A program made the translations under genes and the position numbers. 64,000 bases of DNA from Irpex lacteus (taxonomy: Eukaryota > Basidiomycota > Agaricomycetes > Polyporales > Irpicaceae): assembly GCA_001986395.2 (NCBI GenBank), contig MQVO02000033.1:124001-188000 (forward strand), in the 5' to 3' direction. The notes beneath the pieces are model-generated. The model had not been told where the DNA came from, did no database searches, and worked only from the letters and a program-made list of their open reading frames with translations. Positions 24,323-35,684 of this stretch are shown piece after piece (within the stretch, counting starts at the first letter, position 1; every line of letters starts with the position of its first letter).

Positions 24323-25864
24323 TTATTTCTTCAACAACAGTGGTACGGGCATTGGCTCGTTGAACAGGCCCGCAAGCAGATTCTTCACTGCCAGACTCGC
24401 CATCGTAAAGCGAGTCTCGTTCGTTGCGCTTCCTATATGGGGAACGATGACACACCTAGTACATCCGATTAGCAAAGTAATATATCTGCTTTCAAATGAT
24501 ATCTCACCGTGGCTCCTTGACCAGCGGATGGTCAGCACCAACGTTGGGTTCGCCCTCAACAACATCGACACCAGCACCCCATATCCACCCTTCTCTCAAC
24601 GCCTTCGCCAAAGCCTCCGAATCCACAAGCGTACCCCTCGCCGTATTCACCAACACGCTCGTCTTCTTCATCTTCCGCAAGAACTCCTCATTGACGATAT
24701 GATACGTCTCTGGTCCTCCAGGCGCAAGCACAAACACCACATCACTCTCCCTAGCCACCTCCTCCAGACTTCCCCTCCTGAGTTCGCGCAATCCGAACTT
24801 CGCTCTCAGTCGTTCTTCGGCCTCAGGGTTGGATTTGGACGAAGGGTTGGACGTGAAGATGCATGAGGTGAAGCCGAAGGGGATGAGTCGGGAGAGAGCG
24901 GCTTGGGAGATGCGGCCGAACCCGATGAACCCGGCTGTGCGGGTTTGGGTGAGTGGGTTTGTGCTCAATTGCGGGCCGCAGAAGGCGTATGGAGCCCATG
25001 GAGGCCACTATATTGTTCGATATATGAGTTTGAGTTATAACCGGAGTTAAAGAGGATTAAGGAGCGTGGAAGATGTACGTGCCTCGCCTTTTCCCGCTGA
25101 TTCTACTGCTTGTCTGCCATTACGACCAGCCATGAGAGCGAGCATGACTGTGATGTCTGCAACTGAGACGTAGGAATGTTTGAGTCAGTGAGAGGATTGT
25201 AATGGAGTGCTGTCGTTGGATTTTACCAGCTTCTGTTAGGACATCCGGAGTGTATCCTACCTTGATATCACGCTGTGCTGCTGTCTGAACGTCGACGTGT
25301 TCTTCATATTCACAGTAATTCAGCACTCTGCACGTACAAACGTTTAGGAGAGTCGCTTACCGTATCCCACAGACATGGTAGAAATGACTCTGAGACTAGG
25401 CCCAGCTAGTCAAATATTAGAATGAGTGTATGACGTCCGACATGTCTCCAAGCACTTCTTACCTGCCTCAATCACTTCTGCATCGACCTTCATTGCTGCA
25501 AATTAGCCATCACCTAGTCTCGCGGAGTTGCATGACCACTCGCCTTATCGACAATAGTGGCTAGTATACCTGCGGCTCCAGGGACGTTATCCAAGACCCA
25601 TTGCCTATCAGCAGCCTTATCATGAGGCCACAAGACGACCTAGAACAATCAGAGTGGGTCGCTCAATAATTGTACCAGTGATACCGATTGTAAGTATGGA
25701 GAGCTCACATCTAGCTCCGGACGATCGTGTAGAAGTGGCATGACATCCACTCCCATGTCGCGCAAGATCACGACCTTGAGTTTGTTCGAGTCGGTAGTAG
25801 CCCTAACATGAGAGGCGATAGACGTCAGTCGGTGAGTAGCGTTAATCAATGTAGAGGCAGACAT
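24323..25864 (-). CDS. D-isomer-specific 2-hydroxyacid dehydrogenase (glyoxylate/hydroxypyruvate reductase-like)
   Basis: The spliced protein begins [12 protein letters not shown] and then [16 protein letters not shown]. The NAD(P)-binding GFIGFGRIS lies mid-protein, and the family active-site elements follow in order: [14 protein letters not shown] (arginine), [11 protein letters not shown] (glutamate) and [10 protein letters not shown] (histidine). It ends [11 protein letters not shown]. Other islands are [27 protein letters not shown] and [10 protein letters not shown]. This pattern matches GRHPR-type enzymes, which reduce glyoxylate to glycolate or hydroxypyruvate to D-glycerate in the cytosol or mitochondria. 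The ATG at 25864 is used because the longer frame begins with TTG. About seven exons; the short middle exons (25080-25560) are the least certain. Substrate choice cannot be read from the sequence. Confidence 0.88.
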
Positions 25865-26310
25865 GATGGTTGGGTGCAAGTGTGTAGTCTTGCCAGAGAC
25901 CTAAGTTCGAAGGTTGTTCACACGAGAGTCGTCTGTAAAGACGGTCATTCGCAGTTGAGTCGGATTATTCTGAAGGAATGAACGGCCCGTTGCCGCGGTA
26001 AAGAGGTCCGAGTCCATACGAGTCATGTCAGACTTGGAAAACTAGAGTCTAGTATTGCATAGGTACACTAAATAAGTATGTGGCATTAAATATTAATCCC
26101 TTATAGGTACTTCAGGTTAGTAGAAACCTTGACTCTCTTATCAGCATTATCTCGACCCACCCTTCTGTCCCAGGTCGAAAATTGCTTTGTTTGGTCATTT
26201 CCTCGACTCAACGCCGCGAATTCCCATAGGCTACTACGTTATAGCGCCTTCGGAATGGACCGTCGCAACTCGACACAAAGATGATGATCATTATTTATAA
26301 AGACGCCGGC
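25865..26310. other. Intergenic region between two minus-strand metabolic genes
   Basis: It holds the promoter of the dehydrogenase gene and the 3' end of the OPRT gene. It is AT-rich around 26050-26140. No gene seen. Confidence 0.5.
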
Positions 26311-27069
26311 TCATACATCTTTCACGCCGTACTCATCCCGATAGAGTTGCATGCTTTTCAGCTCCTCCGTCATGCCATGCGCCTCTAACCAAGCCATCAG
26401 ATGTCTCATCTTCAAAATGGTAGACACCCTGCCAGCACCACCGACCAGCTTCTCCACCTCCTCGATCATACTCTGCCCCTCTCGACCGACCTCCTCTCTG
26501 TCGAGTAACAACACGGCACCAACGACCTCTCCACCTTCTCTGATGACGTTGTCAATAGCGCCTCGGATAGCCTTGCCGGATGTCGCTACATCGTCGAGGA
26601 CGAGCACTCTCTTGCCTTTCACAGGCGCACCGACCATGACACCACCTTCCCCATGGTCCTTTGCCTCCTTTCTATCATACGCAAAACCTACGTCGACGCC
26701 GTGATCTCGATGAAGTAGAAGTGCCGTGCAAGCACCGAACGGAATGCCCTTGTACGCAGGGCCGAAGATGATATCGAACTCTGGGATGCCGGGCTGTCCT
26801 GCGGCGGAAGCTTTGAGGGAGGCGGCTACGGTGGATGCATAGGCGGAGCAGAGGGTGTCGAGAGCAGCGCCGTCAGCAATTAGGCCAGCATTGAAGAAGT
26901 ACGGCGAGATCCTAATGGAAGCGGACGCGCAGGATGATTAAGGACTGAAGAAAGGAGGGAAGAGGAGGACGGACCGGCCTGATTTAAGGGTGAAGGTACC
27001 GAACTTGAGCGCGCCAACGGCCATGCCACGCTCGATAAGTTCTGTCTGGTAAGTAGAGAGTGACGACAT
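26311..27069 (-). CDS. URA5: Orotate phosphoribosyltransferase
   Basis: Two exons join at about 26994 and 26910 (GTCCGT donor, TTAG acceptor) in matching phase and give a protein of about 225 residues. Markers are the N-terminal MSSLSTYQTELIERGMAVGALKFG, then TLKSGRISPYFFNAGL, FGPAYKGIPF and the PRPP-binding signature VLVLDDVATSGKAI, with the C-terminal GMTEELKSMQLYRDEYGV. OPRT adds ribose 5-phosphate from PRPP to orotate, making OMP in the fifth step of de novo pyrimidine synthesis. It is a stand-alone enzyme, as in other fungi, where OMP decarboxylase is separate. The length fits the family, and the RVLVLDDV motif is intact, so it should be active. Confidence 0.95.
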
Positions 27070-28269
27070 GGCGGTGAGGTATATAACAGGTTTTGGGAGG
27101 TGGTGGTCAGGGAGTAAATGTAAGCTATGCAATACTTGAAAAACTCGACAATAATCGATCTTGATCTTACTTCAAGAGTTAATTACCGAGATAAGATAAG
27201 AATTATACGTCCCGCTCATTGCCTAAATCAGGTAATTCCCGCCGGTCGTTTTGTCCCCGAATAATGTTACGGTCTCCGAGTCGGAGTGCCATCGTCGGGT
27301 CTTCAAGTTAAGGCATGCTTCACGTCCAGACAACTCTAGAGCACAGAAGCTTACCAAGGCCTCTAGGAGGAACATTGTTGCCGTAGTCAACCTCGTTCCG
27401 TTGTCATCGAGGACACTAGCTACCGTAGTTCGTACGCGTGTTATGAGTAATCGACTCGGATGGCGACCCAGTCGGTTTTAACGAAGCCTGAGTCTTGACA
27501 AGACATCGTAAGCCATTTAAATTATCCAAGTAGCTTATACGGGCGATTTTCTTGAACCATCAATATTGCAACGCCTCGTATTGCTGCCGTTGATTCCCAC
27601 CGTGACTCAAATATCGTGATCCAACACGCAAGACGTTCTGGCCGTCAGCATCACTGGAATCTATCATCAGCCAGCAGCAGTGCTGCACATTATTTCCTGC
27701 CACTTCTGTGCTGCAAGTTAGCTCCTCAGAGGCTATATTCTCTGAAGGCTCGTAACATCTGTATAAACTCCGAGTCGAGCACCAGCCCCGGAATAATTCG
27801 CCTGAATTATAATTTCATGAACATTGTGTAAGCCGCGAGAGATCAAAAGTCTTGCTCTGACCATGTCTTGTCAGTAAAGTTCTCCTATTCCCCGTGACCT
27901 CGAAAGAAGTGGTAGCAGCACTTCCTCGAACTTCACCGCTGACTATTGACCATCATACCCCGGCCTAGTTTGGTCTTAAACTTGAGCGGATTTTCAACTG
28001 CCAGCGAGTCTTCGGTCGCTATTCTATCTTCAGGACGTTGGGATGACTCGTTGATAAATATTGCAACTAGGGTTACTGTTATACACCTGTTGCGATAAGT
28101 CTGCAGGTAAGTCTTGGGTATTCAGCATCGTCCAGCCGTTACTAGAGCTACTGACCATAATATAAACATGCAGATGGCTAGCGTGGTTTAGCCGGTGGCT
28201 GGTATTTCTATACAACAGAATATTCCTTTACCTTACCAGTCTACTACCAAACTCCACTACACAATGCAT
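27070..28269. other. Large intergenic region (1.2 kb)
   Basis: One of the longest gaps. Only short frames occur on either strand and none resembles a known family. Base composition is more AT-rich than in the neighbouring genes. I could not recognise an RNA gene or a transposon remnant. It contains the URA5 promoter at its left end and the 3' UTR of the deaminase gene at its right. Confidence 0.45.
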
Positions 28270-28797
28270 TCAACGTCCTGCTCGGGCCACCTCCAGGCAT
28301 TTATCTTCCAGACCTTTGACCCATATCACCTCTATTCCAGCACCCTTCAGACGCTGTGCACCCTCGCAGTTGACGAAATCATCAGGTTCGCCCACTCCAA
28401 TAAAGCATCGTCGGATCTGCGCTTCAATGATTGCATTAGCGCACGGTGCTAAACCAGATGTCCTAACGGAACAAGGCTCCATCGTAGTATAGATGTCAGC
28501 CTGTGCGAGCACACTCTCCACGGTTGCATCTTGTGGCAAATTTGGGACAAGTCGGTGTAAGTCTTCCTTTGAGTACGCTCTGACCTTAGTCAGTGCGTTC
28601 GCCTCTGCGTGCGTGTTCCCTTCGAGTTCCCTGGAATACCCACTGGCTAGGATGATGGGTTTTGGAGAGGAATCCACGTTGACGGTAATGACTGCACCGA
28701 CGCAGAAGGCCGTGGGAGACGGAGTACATTTCTGAGCCTCCTCTAGTGCGAGTTGAAGCATTTCAACATGCACATCGTCGCTGGAAAGGGTAGTCAT
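28270..28797 (-). CDS. RibD-like cytidine/pyrimidine deaminase
   Basis: A single exon of 175 codons from MTTLSSDDVHVEM. The zinc site is complete: HAEANAL (histidine and catalytic glutamate) and TTMEPCSVRTSGLAPCANAI, where the two cysteines are separated by nine residues. That wide PC...PC spacing is typical of RibD/Rib2-type deaminases (DRAP deaminase of riboflavin synthesis), not of cytidine or tRNA deaminases with PCxxC. There is no reductase domain, which agrees with fungi, where deaminase and reductase are separate. The likely role is deamination of the riboflavin intermediate, but fungi have more than one such paralogue, so the substrate is inferred. The long frame extends upstream to 28965, but that part looks like UTR. 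Divergent from SPT6. Confidence 0.82.
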   Translation of the reverse strand: MTTLSSDDVHVEMLQLALEEAQKCTPSPTAFCVGAVITVNVDSSPKPIILASGYSRELEGNTHAEANALTKVRAYSKEDLHRLVPNLPQDATVESVLAQADIYTTMEPCSVRTSGLAPCANAIIEAQIRRCFIGVGEPDDFVNCEGAQRLKGAGIEVIWVKGLEDKCLEVARAGR

Positions 28798-29040
28798 TTC
28801 TATGAACAAATCAATGTCCACGTTGCCGTATTTATGCAAAGTACAACCACCTTCGTGAGAGTTGTGAACACACAGCGTTCGTGCTCGAGGTCGACCATTC
28901 ACCGCGCCGTGACATGGCGTTTCTGTTGTGACATACTGTGACCATACGTGACATAACTGTGACACTTTCCATTTGCGCGACTGACTTGAGCGAGTCTGGG
29001 GCGCGCATGAGATGCCACCCGCTTCTTCGTCCTGACCACC
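28798..29040. promoter_or_regulatory. Divergent promoter region, deaminase / SPT6
   Basis: These 243 nt between opposite starts contain a repeated GTGACA-type element around 28910-28965 (CCGTGACATGG, TTGTGACATAC, CGTGACATAAC, TGTGACAC). The spaced copies suggest a transcription-factor site; this is inference from the repeat alone. Confidence 0.4.
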
Positions 29041-32000
29041 ATGTCATCGCCAATCGCAGACCCTGCGGTGAGCATACGCCCCGAGGACGAAGATGATCCA
29101 ATGCAGGGTTCCGGAGCAGAGGAGGAGGGCGAAGGCGACGTTCCAGACGCTGCTGCAGCGTCGGACGATAGTTCGGAGGAACCTGAGGAAGATGAAGAGG
29201 AGGCGCGGCGCATAAGAGAAGGGTTCATCGTAGATGAGGACGAGGACGAGGAAGAGGACGACGAGGAAGAGAAGAAAAGGAGGCGCAAAAAGCGCAGGCG
29301 CCATAGACGAGGTACGCACTGTTAGGTCATAACGTAGGTGTTCTCTCTCATTATTCACACAGAGCGTGAGCGGGAAGAAGAAGAGGCTTTGGAGGAGGAC
29401 GATTTGGACCTCCTCGAAGAGAATACCGGTGCTTCCTTCAAACACAGACTAACTCGTTTACGACGCGCGCCTGGTTCACCCTCTGCACGCTCTTCTGGCA
29501 AGCGCAAGGCTGTGGTGGAATCCTCCGACGATGACCTGGACAATGATGACTTAGAATTGCCGAAGGTACAAGATATTCACAACATCTGGGATGACGAAAG
29601 AGGTGGTGGACGAGACGATGAGGATGACGCAGACATGGATGACCTGGACAACTTCATAGACGATGAAGATGAGGATGAGCAAGGTGTTGTCATGGACGAG
29701 GAGGAGCGAGAGGAACGGAGACGCGAAAGACGACGTCTAGAGAAGGAGAGGAGAAAGGCCATGGGTTCACGCCCTGAACTATCGGGAATTGATGCGAAGT
29801 ACGTCCCTGTACAACTCAGTGACGTTAATGTGAACTTACAACCTATAGTGCTTGGGACGAGATATACGAAGTCTTTGGTGATGGACACGACTATGACTGG
29901 GCACTGGTTGATGACGATGAAGCTCCTGCTGAGGATGAGCAACAAAAGTCAGAAATGAAGTACCAGGATGTAAGTCAAGACGGTATTCCCAATATTTTAA
30001 CCATGCATACTCATATTCTGTATATATAGGTCTTTGAGCCATCGGAAATAAAAGCTCGCATGCTCACGGAAGACGATGATCTTATCCGTCAGCATGACAC
30101 TCCGGAGCGCATGCAACTTGCCAACTCATCTCTATCGCAATCCTCAACTCTCGCCTTCCAAGACCCTCTCACCGAGAATGACTTGGATGACGCTGCATCT
30201 TGGGTCATTACTCGTTTGTCACCGGAGACAGAGAGAGCGTTCTTCCGGCCGGATGGGCAGTTCCATGCATACCTCTCTGACCTCGTACAGGCTGTATCGT
30301 ATGCGCTTCGGTTCCTCTTCATCCAAGAGTTCGAGGTTCCTTATATCTGGACGCACAAGAAGGATTATATTACATACTTCAACCCCGACAATCCTAGGAT
30401 GAAGATCGAGCTGCTCTCGTTGGAGAACCTATGGCGCGTGTACTCTTTGGGTCAGAAGTACAGGTCTCTGGTGGATCGTCGGAAAGCCCTAGACTCGCAT
30501 TACGCCCGTTTAGGTGCTACGGATGATTATTACGAGAATGAGATACGGAAGAGGGTCGAGAGCGTGGAAATGGTTGCCGACGCGACCGAATGGTTGACCA
30601 TGAAGCACCGCGATGTCAAGAAGCTCAAGTTTGACATGGCGTTTCACGATGACGAGGAGCAACCGGATGCTAAGCATTGGAAGGCACCGAGTAGGGTATC
30701 AGCCTATGAGATTGCCAAGAAGAGCATAGTATCCAAGCTTGCTGAGGTAAGTCCTAGTGTAGTGCTACATCAAGAATGCTGAAGCTGAATACGTCTTGAC
30801 ACAGGGTTTCGGTATCCAGCCCCACGAGGTTGTACAGAACTTCATGTCTCGCAGTACAACGCATTTCCTCCAGGAGCAGGAACTCAGCCCGCAGGCATAT
30901 GCCGAAACTTATGCTGACCCGGACCCGTCAAAGGCTCAGTCCCCAGAAGAGCTTTTGCGACGTGCGCGCATGATTCTGGCGACAGAGCTAGGCAAAGATC
31001 CTTTGCTGCGACAGGAGATGAGGAACGTCTTCAAGATAGATGCGCTCGTATCCGTCTTACCTACTGAGCGTGGCGTGTCCAAAATCGACGAGCATCACAA
31101 GTACTTCGTACGTTAATCTCGCTAGGCATCTGCTTTCCCTCACCAATTACTGAGCTTCCTCTAGAACTTCAAGTACTTGCATCAGAAGCGAGCCATTGAG
31201 ATGCTTGATTCAGAGCAATTCCTATACATCCTTGAAGCCGAGGCACAGCATCTCGTCACCGTCTCCATAACTCTTCCGCCAGATGTTACGGGAGCCTTCG
31301 AACGACGGCTAAATGAAGCCTTTGCCTCAGACAGCTACAGCGAGACCGCTCGAGCCTGGAACGAAGAGCGTCTCAGGGTGGTTCAAGAGACTCTTCAGCA
31401 GCACCTAATCCCAAGTGCTACCAAGTGGACACGCGAATGGATCCGCGAGGAGGCAGAGGAGTCGCTGTGCAAGAAATGTGCGCATACTCTTCGAAAGGTA
31501 CGCTGTCCACTACTTTTGTCTTCTTCTATATTTAACATGTAATATGGTGCTATAGCACATCAATGCCGCTCCGTATGTTACTCGGGACTTGGAGAAGGGG
31601 GATACATCCTCTGTCTTGGCTGTCTCATGGGGTAAAGGTGATCCCCATAAGGATCCTATCACCTTGGTGTTCTTGGATGAAGCTGGCCGCTTGCGTGAAC
31701 ATACGCGAGTCGACAATTTGTCTGACAAGGACAATGTTGACGAGTTTAGGGATATTCTGAAGCGTCGGCAACCAAACGTCATCGTACTCGGCGGGTTCAC
31801 TGTGGCGACATACAAGTTACAGCAACGCCTCCAGGAAGTCCTCAGTGGTCAGAGTAGTCAGCAAGATCTGAGCAATCCGGCATGGGACTCTGCGGACAAC
31901 GAACGTTTCGACATTCCCGTCATATATGTCTTCGATGAGGTCGCGAGAATGTATCAGCACAGCAAACGTGCGGCCGAGGAGTTCAGTGCCTTGAGCGATA

Positions 32001-34351
32001 TCGCGAAGTACTGCATTGGTCTGGCGCGATACGTTCAGAGTCCTCTGAACGAGTTTGCAGCTCTCGGCTCAGACGTTACGACCATCAACCTTCACGAGTT
32101 AACAAGCGAGGAATACCAGCAGTTGGTGAGTTGTCGTCACTTTTGAGCCTCAGTAATTATTGATTCACTCTCCACTACAGATACCCAAGGAGAAGCTTCT
32201 CACTGCTTTAGAGCGCGTCCTTGTGGATATAACGAATAAGGTTGGCGTGGACATCAATCGCGCGGTCACCGATTCGTATTATCAGCACCTCCTCCCATTC
32301 GTGTGCGGTCTTGGCCCTCGCAAAGCGCAGGTTCTGGTCAAGAAGATTGCTGCAATTGTATGTCCTAGTTCTTGTTGTATCACGACAATTTGGTGCTTAT
32401 CGTCGTCTCGCTCTAGGGTGGCACGCTCATGAACCGCGACCAATTCATTCGCAATAGTCTTCTGACCACGAAGGTCTTCTTGAACGCAGCTGGCTTCCTC
32501 AAGATCACTCAAGACTCCAGCTTTGCTCGACCGTCAAAGAATCGTCACAACGAGGATTCAGATATCGCGGATCCCCTTGATTCCACGCGCATACATCCGG
32601 AGGATTACGAACTCGCACGGAAGATGGCGATGGACGCTCAGGATGAGGACGAAGAGGACCATCAGGGAGAGCATCCGTCAGCCGTGGTCTCAAATCTCTT
32701 GGTGCGACCTGACAAGGAGAAGATACTTTCCGACCTGAACCTCGACGACTTCGCCGTGAACATGTACCAGACCAACCAGGACAGGAAGGCGAACACCTTG
32801 GAACTTATCCGAGAAGAGCTCGTGAAGCCGTTTAGAGAGCTTCGTGAAGATTTCAAACTGCCAAAGCATTGGGACATCCTGACGATGCTGACGGGCGAGA
32901 CGCAGAAGACGTTGAAGATCGGCCTGATTGTCTCGGCTGCTGTCATCCGCGCGAAGGCGAATATCACTTTCGTGCGTCTCGATTCCGGCGTGGAGGGCAT
33001 CATCACGAAGTCATATCTTACGGAATCCGGACAAGAGGACTGCGAGAAGGTCGTGAAGAGAGGGCAGCTCATTACTGCTGTGATCATCAACATCAAATCG
33101 CCTGAAGAGGATGCTCCCCCTTCCCCGTTCACAGTCGAGTTATCTGCTCGTCCTGTCGACGTCAGCCCGGGAGATAGCCAGTTCCGTCGGGTGAAGCACG
33201 ACGAGGCGTGGAATCATGCTCAGCATGATCGGGATAGCGACATGCAGGCGCGGAAGAAGCGAGCGGAGGTGGACAAGTCGAGGCGTGTCATCAAGCATCC
33301 GAACTTCCACAACTTCAACGCTCTCCAGGCTGAGGCATACCTCGAGAAGCAGCAGCGAGGAGATGTTGTTATTCGGCCATCGTCGAAGGGGGCCAATCAC
33401 CTTGCTGTCACTTGGAAAGTGGAAGACGGGCTGTATCAACATATCGACGTCGTTGATGCTGACGCGGACCCGAATGGTCAGAGCGTCGGCACTAGGCTCA
33501 TTGTCGACGCGACTCACCAGTACTCTGATCTGGACGAGTTGATTGTCAACCACGTTCAGGCCATGAACAGGAAGGTCGAGGAGCTCATGATGCACGACAA
33601 GTTCAAGCCAGGCCCTCAGGAGGAGCTGCGTAAGTTGCGCTTCTACGTTTACATTTTCTATATCCAAAGCTGACCCACTACACCGTGTTAGATCTATTCC
33701 TCAAGAACTTCGTTGCTGCTAACCCGTCCAAGAGCGCGTATGGCTTCTCGCTGAACAGGAAAAAGCCCGGACACTTCAACTTGTGCTTCTTGGCGAACAA
33801 GAACTCGACTGTTCAAGCATGGGTACGAGTTTCCATCCAAGTTCCATTTCAATCGTGCAGTAGCTAATCGTTGATATTCTCTGCAGCCTGTACGTGTGAC
33901 TCCCGAAGCTTACTATCTCTTCGAGACGCCTGCAGCTGGTGTCCCAGAGCTATGCGACGCCTTCAAAGTCCGGTAAGCACATATGAAAACCTTCAACTTT
34001 GTACCACAGCTCATCCTTTCCCTTTGTAGGCACCTTCACGAGTCGCAAAGCGGAGGAGGCGCTGGCGGCGGCGTTGGTGGCAAGACACCATACGGCGGAC
34101 GCACACCCGCGCGTACCCCCGGTCCAGGAGCCTCTGTCGGCGGTCACCAAACGCCTGGACGCATGTCCGTACGGAACTCCGCGTATCCCAGTCGCACACC
34201 GAATCCCTACGGTGGTGCTTCGTCCTCTGCTGGTGGTCTGGGCGGTGTCACGCCGTACGGCGCTGGATACCAGACTCCGGGGCACCCGTCGAGGTCGTCG
34301 AGACCGATTGCGCAGGACAGCGGGGGATGGGGCGGGGCGGGGAAGTGGTAA
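29041..34351 (+). CDS. SPT6: Transcription elongation factor SPT6
   Basis: About ten exons encode roughly 1,600 residues. In order: an N-terminal Asp/Glu-rich region with a basic [11 protein letters not shown] block; the helical core ([19 protein letters not shown]...YIWTHKKDY); a YqgF/RNase H-like domain ([15 protein letters not shown]); a helix-hairpin-helix unit ([13 protein letters not shown]); the S1 domain ([19 protein letters not shown]); and a tandem SH2 ([15 protein letters not shown]...DVVIRPSS). The end is Gly/Thr/Pro-rich with several TP motifs and stops after GGAGKW. SPT6 is a histone chaperone that travels with RNA polymerase II; its tandem SH2 binds the phosphorylated Rpb1 linker, and its acidic N-terminus binds Spn1/Iws1 and histones. 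All core domains are present and in the usual order. Confidence 0.96.
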
Positions 34352-34617
34352 ATGTGCTTGTGGTGCGGTGTATCCCTCGTTCTGTGAGTTGAAGTCGCGT
34401 CGTGTGTATGTTTCGCTCTGTTACTATCTTTGCGTCTTAGCTTAGTTTTATCTTGTCTTGTGCTGTTTTACTCGGACTGTGTAATTGATTTCTCTATCAC
34501 TCTGTACCGCGTGTGATGATGCGCGTGAGCAACGGGCGATCGCAATGAAGAATGATTATGAGAGGCTGTGGATTTCACTCGTCTGCTATACGGCTATCGA
34601 GGTAGAGATTTAGGCTA

Positions 34618-35411
34618 TCATTTCCCCTTCTTCCATTCCTTCTTCTGAGTCGATGCTGCTGCCCTGTTTCCGAACAAGAAAGCAGAGGTTCGCTTGTCCG
34701 CACCAGTCTTGCGCGAGATGTATGAAGTGCCTGAAAACATAATCTACGGCAACAGAGTATTTGCGTGAGTCAAAGGAGGTAATATCGAGTACAAAACTTA
34801 CGGTCCACCAGCCCCATCCCGCAATGACGGCAGAGCCCAGAAAGACGACGAAAGCAAGAGCGCCGACTGACTTTGTGTTGTAGGAGGTCAGCGCAATGAT
34901 TGAACATGCGATCGTCAGAGGTGTGAGTAGAGGGTGTGAAGAGCTGCTGGAGCTGGGAAGCTGGATTCCAATACCCGCGGGTGCCTTACAATAAATAGGC
35001 GAGTATCAGCATGGACAGCAACGCGGAAGACCAGAGAGAACTATATACTAACATTGAATATTAGAGTTATGCCTAGTGTTGCCAGAAGTATGCCACTATT
35101 GACAGCAAGGTACGACTCGAGGGGTGTCAACACATTTCGTCGCTCATATGAGCTTTCAGAAATGTATAGTAGCAGGTGAGGGAAGAATATCATTGGTGTA
35201 GCCAAGGTTAACAGTCTATGGATAACAAAAGTATTCAACAATTGCACTGCTGCTTAGGTATAGCCACCTACATGGCCGTGGCAACATACGCCCAGAGCGT
35301 GACGCTTGCTTCCTGTTGTGCATCCTGATTGAGGCGGCCTCCTGGTTTGTCGTCGACGATAGCCGGCTTGGGCTTGTTCGAGAGGTCGTCCAGTTCTATT
35401 TCGCTCGACAT
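34618..35411 (-). CDS. Four-helix membrane protein, unknown function
   Basis: Four exons (the first starts MSSEIELDDLSN at 35411) give about 190 residues. Four hydrophobic segments are visible: LLTLATPMIFFPHLLLYI, SYLAVNSGILLATLGITLIF, LTIACSIIALTSY, and GALAFVVFLGSAVIAGWGWW. A polar tail follows (SYISRKTGADKRTSAFLFGN) and ends KKEWKKGK, which resembles an ER-retrieval dilysine signal. The last exon must use the acceptor before ATTATGTTTTCAG to stay in frame; a second AG 13 nt later would shift it. I recall similar unnamed proteins in other fungi with the same KTGADKRTSAF tail, but no function. It is probably an ER membrane protein. Divergent from SCAMP, and its stop faces the SPT6 stop. Confidence 0.72.
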
Positions 35412-35684
35412 TTCCTACTAATTGTCTTGGTCGTGGACGTTGGTAGAGAAGGTGTAAGTAGCTGCGGGTCGCTTGCCATTTTGCTAGCCACTCTGAACTC
35501 TGTCGTGTCCGTTCGCAGCAGCCACAGACAAGGCGTGTCCGTTGACGTCACGCCGAGCGCGTCGCCGGCCGTTTCGGTGAGCACGGCCTTGTCGCCCGGG
35601 ATGATGCGGCTGCGCAACTGCGTGTGGGCAGATTGACTTTACTTCAGTTACATCTTGACCTCTACGATATCTTATGTCCCTACC

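Noticed and set aside
24207..24866. 219-codon plus-strand frame
   Set aside because: Antisense to the catalytic exons of the 2-hydroxyacid dehydrogenase, which has all active-site motifs.
29044..29445. 133-codon minus-strand hydrophobic frame
   Set aside because: Antisense of the acidic SPT6 N-terminus; GAG/GAC codons read backwards as Leu/Val.
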